Position numbers and translations under genes: made by a program
Assembly (NCBI GenBank): GCA_025201375.1
Contig: JAIWZP010000012.1
Span: 124,001 to 188,000, forward strand
Length of the DNA: 64,000 nucleotides
From: Gongronella butleri
Lineage: Eukaryota; Mucoromycota; Mucoromycetes; Mucorales; Cunninghamellaceae
Reading direction: 5' to 3'
The notes under the pieces: generated by a model
What the model saw: only the letters and a program-made list of their open reading frames with translations
What the model was told of the DNA's origin: nothing
Database searches by the model: none
Shown: in pieces, positions 44,425-54,174 of the stretch
Layout of the letters: every line of letters starts with the position of its first letter
How positions within the stretch are numbered: position 1 is the stretch's first letter

Positions 44425-44983
44425 ATCATACTGCAGAGATTCAACTGGTGGTGCTTTCGACACGTTAAAAGCTAAGCACCGTGGGTTGTTTTTCCTGTTG
44501 TCGAGACTCGAGAAACGTGAGTCTGAAAATTACTCATTCGTCAGTAGTACAACAGTACCTCGTACCGGTAGTAATCCAAAGTTTGATCGACTTCTGCATG
44601 TGTGCAACGCAAAGTTCGTCCATTGGGTTTTGGGCCATTGGGCGAACAAACAATCCAAAAATGACACTCGAGTTTGTCTCTTCCGATCGATGCCATTTTT
44701 CACCGCGATGCGCGATCCATGAGATTTTTCGACGATCAGTAGTGCTGCACTGCTGCTGCTACAGTATACAGTATTGGCGAGTTGTTGGTGTGCAAAGCAA
44801 TGACTCCGAAAAATCGCAATGTCGTCGATATCATATTGGTTTAGCAGCAGCTGCATGCTATTACTGTATATTCGTTCGACCCTGCCTGCCTGTCCGTATT
44901 CACAAATACGTACAGTATGGGCTATCCGCAAGAAGCGTGAAAAAAAATCAGTCACTGTATGATATCTCAGTAAGTGCCCGAAA

Positions 44984-45421
44984 AATGCACAAAAGCACAA
45001 ATGTCACTTGTTTTGGATTTTTCACACAAATAAGCGTTTGATCGCCCATGTTTCTATTTCAGTGGACAGAAAAAAACTGACGTGTGCTATCATTTCAATG
45101 CATGAAGCATCGCGCTACACTGTAAAAAAACGTACACAAACATTTACCTTTTTAAATGCCAAAAAGCGTGTCTTTCAGACTTTGCCGGCTTGCTCTGCCT
45201 CCAGAATTTTTTTTATCATACAGCCTGCTCGCCCGCCAGTGACGGCGTAAATTGTAGCCCAATGCTCAAGGCGGACCCGCCCGATTTTTTTGTTCACGAA
45301 TATACCAAAAACTTCATCTTTTGTAGTATTTTGCATTCATCTTGCCATTTGCAAGGTCGGGTGCATTCAAAAATAGCTGCATCGCATTCAGGTCAAAGTT
45401 TGCAACAAGAAGACTTACGGT
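44984..45421 (+). repeat. Direct repeat R3, right copy
   Basis: Second copy, same orientation, about 1.38 kb from the first. It shows roughly a third of positions changed plus small indels by eye. No open frame is shared between the copies. Confidence 0.85.
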
Positions 45422-45562
45422 AGACCCCCGGTCCGCCTAGAAAAATGCGCGTAAAAAAAAAAAAAAGAGGGATCCCGATCTCCGCTCTGCGTGCCCTTTT
45501 CAGATACCCTGCGCCAAGGCACTTATAAAGTGTAAAAAAAGCAATCAACTATGTGATCCTGT

Positions 45563-46874
45563 TTATTCCTGTTTAATTTCCTTTTTCTCGACACCGCCGG
45601 TGGTGGGGAAGCCCATGTACACCTTGTACGAGTCGTAGAGAAGCCATTGGAAGCTGGTGAGCGTGCCGATCATGCCGATACGGGGCAACAGACCGCGCCA
45701 AAGGCCCTTCATGCCAAGCTCCTTGACAATGTCGCCAAGGGACTTGCCTTCACTCGATCCGGCATTCAACTTGCTGACCACGACATCAGCTGGGTGAGAC
45801 ACAATCGCCACAAGCACACCGCTCGTGTAACCACCGGTGAAAGAGACAAGAAGCTGCGCAACAAGAGGGGGGGGAAAAGTCAGTGATCATGCCTTTTGCC
45901 TCTCGGTCTTGCCCCTGAACCGTGTTATCGTCTTTTTTTTTTTTTACCTGTTGCAGCTGGTTGAACTCCTCCTTTGGCTTGGAGAGGACGGACGAGTAAA
46001 TCAACTCGACAATCTTTTCAAACGTGGCGAATTTCATGCACGTGTAGGGAATCTGGCGGCTCCAGAGTGGCACCAGGCCCTTGTAGAAGCCTCGCAGGCC
46101 TTCGGTGGCCTTGAGCTTTTGGAAGCCCTCGAGGGACGTCGCGGCGTAGGGTGGGTGCGACGTTTGCATGCGCACCTTGATCGATTCCATGGGGCACAAG
46201 AAGATATCCGCAATAAACTCAGCCGAGCCGGATGCCAGCAGCGCAATCAGCGTGCGATTTTTGTACGCTGTCTCTTCGTCGACCATGTGGCTAAACTTGT
46301 ACTTGAAATACTCGTAGAAACCATACTTGCCGGCACCTGGTATAGCAAAAAAAAAAAAAAAAAAAAAAAGATCAAATGTCAATAAAAGCCAGCCCTAGTT
46401 GTCGCCAATTCCTTTTTCTTCGCCTCACCTTGCATCGAGTAGCCGATGAGCGTGGGAGCGACGCCAAGCCAGATGCCTCGGAAGCCTTCGGCCTTGATAA
46501 TGGTGCTCCATCCGTTGAACACGCTCTTGTACAAGCCGGGCTTGACCTAAAAAAAAATAAGAGAATGAGCCGCCACGTCTTGAATTTTTTCAACGCGTTT
46601 GACGTGCGCGACGCACCTGATTGCGGCACTTGACGAGATCCAAAGGCGTCACCATGGCATGGGTGGGGCTAAAAAGGCAAAAAAAGAAAAAAAAGGCATG
46701 TGAGGCCCTTTTGCACATGTGTGGGCGATAAGCGACTTACCCGCACGCAATAATACCACCAAGAACACACGCTTGAAAGTACTCGGTGCTGTAGAGAGCA
46801 ATTTGTCGCTTTGCGCCCGTGGGTGTAGCCTCATTGGGGGACGCTGCCATATACTTGTTCAGGATAAAAGACAT
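45563..46874 (-). CDS. PIC2: Mitochondrial phosphate/copper carrier (SLC25A3/Pic2 type)
   Basis: Exons 46741-46874, 46617-46668, 46429-46546, 45948-46336 and 45563-45853 encode 327 residues. Three carrier repeats are visible with signatures PLDLVKCR, PMESIKVR and HPADVVVSKLN. Phosphate-carrier-specific blocks are ACGPTHAMVTPLDLVK, GAGKYGFYEYFKY, GLVPLWSRQIPYTCMKFATF and GMIGTLTSFQWLLYDSYKV. The closest pattern is Pic2/SLC25A3 rather than Mir1. The protein imports phosphate, and in some species copper, across the inner membrane. Exon 2 is only 52 bases. The canonical Ser/Gly before THAMVTP is Pro here because of the splice junction, which could also reflect a one-codon difference in acceptor choice. 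Confidence 0.93.
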
Positions 46875-47819
46875 TGTAAGGAAATAGACGGTGAGGGGGG
46901 AAAGGCAGCCTAAAAGAATGAAAAAAGAGGACTAAAACAAGTGCAGAAAAAAAAAAAGAAAGAAAAAAAAGACGCCAGACCAGGTTTAAATACCCAGACC
47001 CCTGGCGGTGTGGCTCTGCGCTAAAAATGCATGAACTGGCGGGAAACTCCGGCATGCGCCGAGACGCGCTTATCTCCAAGGGCGCCAATTTAATACGCTT
47101 TTGCACTGGGTAAATCAATTCCCCGCCCGGGCAACCGGGTTTCCGTTTTTTTCTTTTTTCATGACAATTTTCGCTTTTTAAGCCGAAAAAATATAGACAA
47201 TAGACTACGCGTCATGAGCATTCTGCGCAATGGCCAAAAGGAAGAGAAAAAGGAAAAAAATGCGACAGTCTTGGTTGGGAAAAGCCGGGATGGTACGGAA
47301 ATGCTCCGTTTCACAACTTGTGTAGGCACGCGGACCCTGGTGTCGTCCACCCCGGACGCGGGACATTGCCCCTGATTTTTTGCCCTTTTTTCACACACCA
47401 ATCCTATCCATGCGCGTGTTTCAGTCATGGCTTTTTGCTCGTTTTCATTGGCATGTGCAAGCCTTTGTCAGCCGTGGTGTCAAGATCAGCTGTTTGGCCA
47501 TTGATTTCACTCGCCCCTCTTGCAGGGTCCAGATCACACGACACATTGCTACTAATGTTCCTTGCTCTCAATGGCAATTTGCAAGTGCTGCGTCACGCCA
47601 TTGGCCAGTTCTGCGCGCGACTAGAGCTAATGATGCGCTGGAGAGCCCTTGACAAGGGGCTCTCGATCACTCAATGTGCCATTGTTGACGTCCACACGGC
47701 CCACGCGTATGTGCTAGCCCCGTTCTACCTCAAACCAAGTGCTGGTATATAATGAACAAGCCTGCTACATCTCCTTTTTTTTCTTTTTCTCACCTTTTTC
47801 ACCCCCACAAACGTCAAAA
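46875..47819. promoter_or_regulatory. Divergent upstream region of carrier (-) and Cys-tailed gene (+)
   Basis: 945 bases. It contains no supported gene. The right end holds the TATA box and pyrimidine tract of the small gene; the left end has an A-rich leader for the carrier. Confidence 0.5.
47746..47752 (+). promoter_or_regulatory. TATA box of the Cys-tailed small gene
   Basis: TATATAA lies 74 bases upstream of the ATG at 47820 and is followed by a TTTTCTTTTTC pyrimidine tract. Confidence 0.6.
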
Positions 47820-48204
47820 ATGACCAATGTAAGGAAAATAGGGGAAAGGGAGGGCGCGAGAGTCAAGAAAGACACTGATTCTATTTTTTTTTATTTTTTT
47901 CTTCTTGCAGCCCCAGCAATTCCAACAAACTCTCAACAAAAAGCTCCAAGAAAACAAGCCCAAGGCGACCGTCAAGCCGTACGATGGCACTGGCATGCTG
48001 TCCCCTGCGAGCACCGACAATGGTCTTTCCGATGATGACAGCACCGCTACCTCGGACACCCTTCAGTCCACCAAGGACGCCGCAAGCACCATTGGCATGA
48101 CACCGTCCACGGCCAGCACCTTTGCGACGCCCAAGGTCGCCCCCAAGATGCGCTCGACCTGCTGCTCCTCCACGTACCGCAGCAGCTGTGGCCGTCGCTG
48201 CTAA
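47820..48204 (+). CDS. Small Ser/Thr-rich protein with Cys-rich tail, unrecognised
   Basis: Exon 1 is nine bases (Met-Thr-Asn), 47820-47828; exon 2 is 47911-48204; total 100 residues. The intron has GTAAGG and TGCAG ends. The body is polar (LNKKLQENKPKATVKPYDG) and Ser/Thr/Asp-rich (SDDDSTATSDTLQSTKDAAS). The end is MRSTCCSSTYRSSCGRRC, with four Cys among 14 residues, which could be palmitoylated or metal-binding. No signal peptide. A TATA box and long pyrimidine leader suggest strong or regulated expression. No family recognised. Confidence 0.75.
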
Positions 48205-50709
48205 AATGACAAGCTATCGTCTCTTATTCTTATCCCCATCCCATTTTTTTATTCATTTACTCCTTTAACATCTTTTTATTTACTCACCCTATCCCTATCT
48301 CCACTATCTACTCTTTTCTCTTGTTGTGCCAATGCTAATATAGCATGCTAAGCACCCTCAGTCCCAATAAAAAAAAAACTACCACATCAATTTTGGAACA
48401 GTCATCCTTTACCCGTCCAAAGATAAAACGAGTCCCTTGGCTGAGGGAAAAAAAAAGTTTCAAGTTAAGGACATTGCCTTGCAATTGCCTTGTCTGTGCA
48501 TCATCACTGCAGAAATCGCGAAAAAAAAAAAAGGTGCGTGCAAGGTCAGTGTTGCCGAATTGACGCGTTTTGGGCCTTGACATGGCGCGCCTGTGTTCTC
48601 CAGGTGCCATTGATTTCATTTTAATGGCACGACAGGGCGCGGCACGCGTTCTTGGGGCTGGCACGGGGTGCAGTCATGGGAGTGAATGCCAAAATGACCC
48701 TTGTTTGGGCAATTTACGAAATCAGCAAGACGGCACGCGTCTGGACGGATCATGGATCAAAGAAATCCCTTCGATGACGGTGCGCGCAGCGGCCGGCGTG
48801 ATTCTGCCAGGGGTAAGTCCGATTGGGCCGTCATCCTCCGAGCGGGGAGGCGTTGCAGTATATACCTCCGGTCATTTTTGTTACACATCTCCGGTATTTT
48901 TTTTTTCAAAGTCATTCAGCGTATTTGCGCACGTCGAGAGCTGATGAAAGTGTTCCGACACACCGCAAAGGACCACCAAGCACCATGGGACGCGTTGTCG
49001 TTCTCGTTGGTATTCGTCTCTTGCTTCTTGTGCATTTTTTTGCGCAGCCTGAGCAGCATTGACGGCATCTGTGGGCGGGAAAATGCACGGATGGTGAACC
49101 TGGCGCGTCGAGAGCATGATGGCAGGGATGTTTGATGTGATGATAGTGCTGGCGAGTGAGCGTGGGTGGCAATGGAGGTGATTCTGGCGACGCTCAGGCG
49201 GCGTAGTAACAAAAATGACCGGAGCGTGTTTGACAACTTCCGGAGCGTGCTGCTCAATTTCTATTTTAAGGACGATCGTGGTCGTCTATAGACGCGACAC
49301 GCGTGGAGAAGGCATTCTTAGCGCGACTTTTATTCACGAACTGGGATAGGCGCGTCTTTTGATGCTGCAAGATGCCTGCACCACACTTTTTGTGCCTTTT
49401 TGTGCCTTTTTGTCCGTTGTCGAGTGGAATTGTCTCGATTTGCTGGGCCCTTCTGCCATCTCATTTTCCCATGAGTGTCGGCCTTGGATCTGAGTTGAAC
49501 TTTTGGACATCCGCCCTCGAGTGCATGCATGTGCTTGTGGTGGCCAGACACCGATTTTGTGCTGCGTTTCTACGAAACGATCTAGCAGCAACAGCAGCAA
49601 GTAGCTGAGAGTTGTCTTGAGGTGGGCATACCCGCTTGTAAACCACGCCATTGAATCCGCGGGAGGAAGCGACTCGCCCAATTCCCTGTTATTATCATGT
49701 TTCAGGCGGCTTTCGTGCGCGACTTGCCTCTGTTTCGTGTTCCCACACGGCCAAGCAACCACAATTGGTATTTAGGAAGCGAGATGGCTCCTGACTGAAT
49801 GAATGGTGGCACGACATCAAGTAAGCGCCAAGGAATAATGCATGTTTGTCGTCTACACAGATGCAAAAAGATGTAATGAACAAGAAAAGATTCGACACGA
49901 GGGTGAATTTGGCGATGGATACACGCATCAACCGACTGTATGATTTCAGGTACCTGCGCGAATTTTATTTTCTTGTTTTTTCCACGCTCGAATGATTCTT
50001 TTTGCACATGTGCGCGTCGAGACCCCCCAAAATGAATGGCGCTGGCCAGTCGGGCGCGTCAGCGAAATGAAGTTTTTCCAATTGACACTGCGCCTAATGC
50101 GATATTGCCAAATGTGGGTGATTTCATGGGGCACAAGAAAGGGCGGGCCATGTCATGCTGAGTTGTGCGTTTTGTGTGCCCACCCTTCCATTTTGCACTC
50201 CTTGGCCGTGTGACCCCCCCCCCATTCGGCCCTGCATCTTTGTGCAGCCACTTGTTCTCGACTGTGCTTCTTCCTGAGCACAACGTGTTTAAGACAAATG
50301 CAGGTACGAATCTGCAAAAAAAAAAAAAAAAAAAAAAAAAGTCGGCCCATCTTCTTCTCGTCGGTCGTCTTGCAACATTTTGCTTAGCGCTGTGCGACCC
50401 CATTATTTAAACTCTTGAACGATGCATTCTTTTGGTTAGACCCGGCCGCGTTTGACATGCCATTTTGCACTGGCATTCGCGAATGGCTCATTGTTTTTAT
50501 TGTTTTCGGTTTTGGGGTGGATCAAATGTGATTGGGAGGGGGATGAAGTGATATACAGGAGGTATGAATATAGAACAAGGAAGGCATGATGAATTGGGAA
50601 GGTGATGGTGGCGGATGGGACGATGGACAAAACGAATGAAGCGGAAAAGAGGGGGGGGAAGGGCTATGAACACGCAGAAACAGAAGAGACAAAGCAATTC
50701 AATTGCTTT
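48205..50709. other. Intergenic region, no gene supported
   Basis: 2.5 kb between two converging genes. Open frames of 70-140 codons occur on both strands but none shows a domain, signal peptide or splice logic. AATAAA after 48365 may serve the small gene. CCGGAG-like words recur around 48838-48900 and 49220-49250. An A26 run lies near 50316-50340. Confidence 0.5.
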
Positions 50710-51132
50710 TTAGGCGAGAGACCAAGTAATTTTGGCGACGCCAATGTTCATATCGCCAATGACCTTTTTAAAGATGACGGGTGTCATGTCGAGGTCGCCG
50801 TGCTTGCACTCGGGGCAGGCGTCGTTGATGGTGGCGGTGGCGGTGCCGTGGGGGCCCTTGATCTTGATCTTCTTGCCGCACCACTTGCTCTTCTTGGACG
50901 TGCTGCCATACTGAGGGGCATTGAGAGCGACAATGGGCGAACTGTTGCCTTCACTGGGGCCACAGGCGCCCTGCGAGCCGCCTTCGGACGCGGGCAAGAA
51001 CCAAGTGCCCTTGCCCGAGTATTTTTTGTTGGACGCGCGTGCCTCAAGGTGGTGCTCTTCACGGGGGATGGGAGCGGCGGCAATCAATGCCACAAGGAGC
51101 GACACAATGGTGAAAACAACAGCAAACTTCAT
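50710..51132 (-). CDS. Secreted double-psi beta-barrel protein (RlpA/barwin-like)
   Basis: Intronless, 140 residues. The start at 51132 (MKFAVVFTIVSLLVALIAAA) is preferred over the ATG 30 bases upstream because it opens the signal peptide directly. A short propeptide-like stretch (PIPREEHHLEARA) is followed by the DPBB domain: SGKGTWFLP, ACGPSEGNSSPIVALN, WCGKKIKIKGPHGTATATIN, DACPECKHGDLDMTPVIF. The Cys and the GDLDMT Asp match small secreted fungal barwin/RlpA-like proteins (expansin-domain-1-like, without a cellulose-binding C-domain). These are often cell-wall or effector-like, with no proven catalysis. Confidence 0.9.
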   Translation of the reverse strand: MKFAVVFTIVSLLVALIAAAPIPREEHHLEARASNKKYSGKGTWFLPASEGGSQGACGPSEGNSSPIVALNAPQYGSTSKKSKWCGKKIKIKGPHGTATATINDACPECKHGDLDMTPVIFKKVIGDMNIGVAKITWSLA

Positions 51133-51344
51133 GGTGAATGTGATGGGATATACAAAAGACAAGTGTCTAGGTGGAGGAGAAAAAAAGAGAAAGAGAGATT
51201 GGAATGGGGAGGCTATACACGAAGAAAGAGGAAGGGGGAAAACGACCAGCGTTTAGAAACAATGAAAAAATGTGTACAAAAAGGTGAAGATGAATGAAAA
51301 AAAGAAAAGAAAAAAAATTACAGAAGATGAGCCTGTCACTTCAT

Positions 51345-51353
51345 CCTTTTATA
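51345..51353 (-). promoter_or_regulatory. Candidate TATA box of the secreted DPBB gene
   Basis: TATAAAAGG on the minus strand, about 213 bases upstream of the start codon. The leader between is A/G-rich. The distance is long but acceptable for a fungal gene with a long 5' UTR. Confidence 0.45.
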
Positions 51354-51745
51354 CCAAAAGGACAATGAATTGTACCCCCTCCCCCCAAGGGCCCGTGAAA
51401 AACATGAGAGAAAGGGTACATCTCCGCCATCTTTCAACCAAAACAACGCGCGCCCCTCGTGTAATTTATTTCTCAGCGCCTGATTGGCCACCGCGATCCT
51501 TGTCAGTGGCCATGCTTTTGTGTTTTTTTTTTTTTTGCCACCCCCACCATCAGCTGGCCATGTTTTATTTCTTTACCATGTCTTCATGCCCAAAACAGTC
51601 AAAGAAAAACAGGGCATTGGGAGCACGGCCATGCTTTCTCAATGCGAATTTACATCATGAGCCGTTGCTGTTGCAGAAAATGGCGAAATGGGAGCCCCTG
51701 GGTCCCTGAGTTTGAACCCGGTCTTGATATGAAAATCAGAAATTT

Positions 51746-51778
51746 CCCGTTCGTAAGCGGAACAACGAAACGAACGGG
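51746..51778. repeat. Perfect 9-bp inverted repeat
   Basis: CCCGTTCGT (51746-51754) and ACGAACGGG (51770-51778) separated by 15 bases. It could form a hairpin or be a binding site. There is no T-run after it. Confidence 0.8.
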
Positions 51779-52530
51779 GTGGTGATGGACTAATGGACAG
51801 TGGATCAGTGGAATTGGGGGGTGCCACGCGATGAAAAACAAAAAAATAGGAGGGACGCGGTGAGGGACGCCCATGGCGGATGAGTGACATCGCATATTGC
51901 AAAAGATGGCAATCTTGGCTTCTTTCTGCCTTTGTACTCGGCTTGGCAAGTGCGATGTGCGCGCGCGGGTGTGGGCGTCGTCTAATTGGGATGGACACCG
52001 TCGTATGCCAATTTTGTACAAAAGCAATTAGGGGAACAGGGGGCGAAGGCATGGGGGGTTCACAAAAAAAAAAAAAATGCGAGGGCTTTGCCACGCTGTG
52101 TCGCAGCGCCCCCTTTTTTGCGCCTTGTTTCAGAGGCGGAGCCGACCCGGCTCAACGAACAATTCTCAGCCTTCTATGTACCGAGGGCCCGCTCATCCAA
52201 GCATGGCTCAATCACGCGCCCAGGCCACACATCCCCAATGACGCGTCCAACAAAAAAAAAAGTGCCACTTGCATGAATTGGTACGTGTCCGAGCATTGTC
52301 ATTGCCAAACGACATGGGCTCGTAGCCATTGTTCGCGCATTGGCCGCATTTTGGCAATGAAATGCAAGCTGGATGGCTATGCGAGGGGAATTGCAGGGCG
52401 CGGAATCAAATGACGCAAGAGTAGGCGCGCCAAGTTTGCAACGACGCTTCTTTCCTCTTTTTTTTTTTCAAACGCGTATACCCCCTCTTTCCTCCTTTTT
52501 TTTTTGCTGTCTTTTGACGAGTTGCACCCT

Positions 52531-54174
52531 ATGGACGCCCAGGTTGCATTGCAAAACTGGCAGCTGGAGAACAATATCACGTCGGTCGACAACCAGGATC
52601 AGCTCTACTTTTATGACGCCGAGCAGGACAAGGAACAAGTGAACAAAAAGCCATGGACTGTCGAGTAAAGCCCACTTTTTTTCTGTTTGCCCCTCTCTAC
52701 AGCGACACTCACGCGTCTCTTTTCGCGTTTCTTCTCTTTTTTTGCCTAGTCCTCACTATTTCAAGCACGTCAAGATATCGGCTATTGCGCTGATCAAGAT
52801 GGTAAAAAGCCAAAACGGGGCTCAAACAAGGGTTTACAAGGCCAATTGACGATTTCTCGCTTTTTTTTTTTTTTTTTTTGTAATTATTATAAAGGTGATG
52901 CACGCGCGGTCGGGCGGTAACATTGAGGTGATGGGTCTGATGCAAGGCAAGATCATGGGCGACACGATGGTGGTGATGGACGCGTTTGCACTGCCTGTGG
53001 AAGGCACGGAGACGCGCGTCAATGCGCAAAACGAGGCGTACGAGTACATGGTCACGTACATGGAGCAGGCCAAGCAAGTGGGTCGCATGGAAAACGTCAT
53101 TGGATGGTATCATTCGCATCCGGGCTATGGCTGCTGGCTCTCTGGCATCGATGTCAGCACACAAAGCCTTAATCAGCAATACCAAGAGCCCTTTGTCGCC
53201 GTCGTCGTATGTCATCAGCCGTCCCCCCTTCCTCTCCCCAATTGCAACGGGGTTCCCGACTCACCTCTTTTTTTTTCCATCCAGATCGACCCCAACCGAA
53301 CGATGAGTGCCGGCAAGGTCGAAATTGGTGCCTTCCGCACGTTCCCCAAGGTAAAAAAGAGTCGGGTGGGGGGCGCCCTGGAAATGCCGTCAACCAAAGC
53401 GCGGAATTGACTCGGAAATGGGGGGTGGACGGCGAACGGCGGCTCAATTCGCCACTTTTTTTTGTTTTTTTGTTCTCCATAGGGCTACAAGCCGATAGAT
53501 GACGAGCCCTTCGAGTACCAGACCATTCCGTTGGACAAGATTGAAGATTTTGGTGTTCATGCAAAGGAGTAAGTGGGGTGCCACAAGGAGAGAGAAAAAA
53601 AAGCAAGGAAAAACGTCATCTCATTGTCTTTTTTTTGTGGCTAAACAGGTACTATCCGCTTGAAATCAGCCATTTCAAGTCGTCGGTTGACACGCAATTG
53701 CTCGACGCGCTCTGGAACAAGTATTGGGTGCACACGCTGTCTCAGTCGCCATTGCTCACGGTAAAAATGGAGAGATGAAGGGCAATGGGGCGCCACAATG
53801 GATGACTCACCTGTGTTTTTTTTATCGGATATTGTGCTACGAACTCTAGAACCGGGCCTACTCCGTGCAACAGATGGCTGACTTGACAAAGAAGCTGGAC
53901 CAGACCAATCATGGCATGATTGGCCGCATGGGCGGCTACTATGGCGACCGCAAAAAGGATGAACAAAGCCAATTGAGCAAGGTCACAAAGGACAGGTATG
54001 AAAAAAAAATAGATGATGAACGCGCTTTCTTGGATCAATTGGACCCCCCCCCATTGACACTCTCCCTCCACTTGCAGCTCCAAGATCACCACCGAGGCAA
54101 TGCACGGCCTCATCTCACAGGTGCTCAAAGATCTCGTCTTTAATCAATCCAAGACCAAGCCTTCGTCATCCTGA
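52531..54174 (+). CDS. CSN5: COP9 signalosome subunit 5 (Csn5/Rri1), JAMM deneddylase
   Basis: Eight exons (52531-52664, 52750-52801, 52895-53206, 53285-53350, 53483-53568, 53649-53760, 53850-53995, 54078-54174) encode 334 residues, as in animals (334). The MPN+ core is strongly conserved: [29 protein letters not shown] with catalytic Glu73, [20 protein letters not shown] with zinc ligands His135, His137 and Asp148, and [11 protein letters not shown]. The enzyme removes Nedd8 from cullins within the COP9 complex. The C-terminal helix [19 protein letters not shown] is complete. Its presence argues against a reduced, yeast-like COP9 system, where Rri1 is more diverged. Confidence 0.97.

Larger units (their letters stand above)
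43185..45562. other. Repeat island with R3 pair and TACAGTA/TACTGTA words
   Basis: 2.4 kb without a supported gene between LTO1 and the carrier. It contains the two R3 direct copies, about fifteen TACAGTA or TACTGTA words (several overlapping into palindromes around 44388-44424), and several short homopolymers. Its composition is distinct from both flanks. Confidence 0.65.
51133..52530. other. Divergent upstream region of DPBB (-) and CSN5 (+)
   Basis: 1.4 kb with no supported gene. It contains the candidate TATA box, a perfect 9-bp inverted repeat (51746-51778), and pyrimidine tracts just upstream of CSN5. Confidence 0.5.

Noticed and set aside
48570..48944. 124-codon plus-strand frame
   Set aside because: No domain, signal or splice logic; ends in a poly(T)-derived Phe run.
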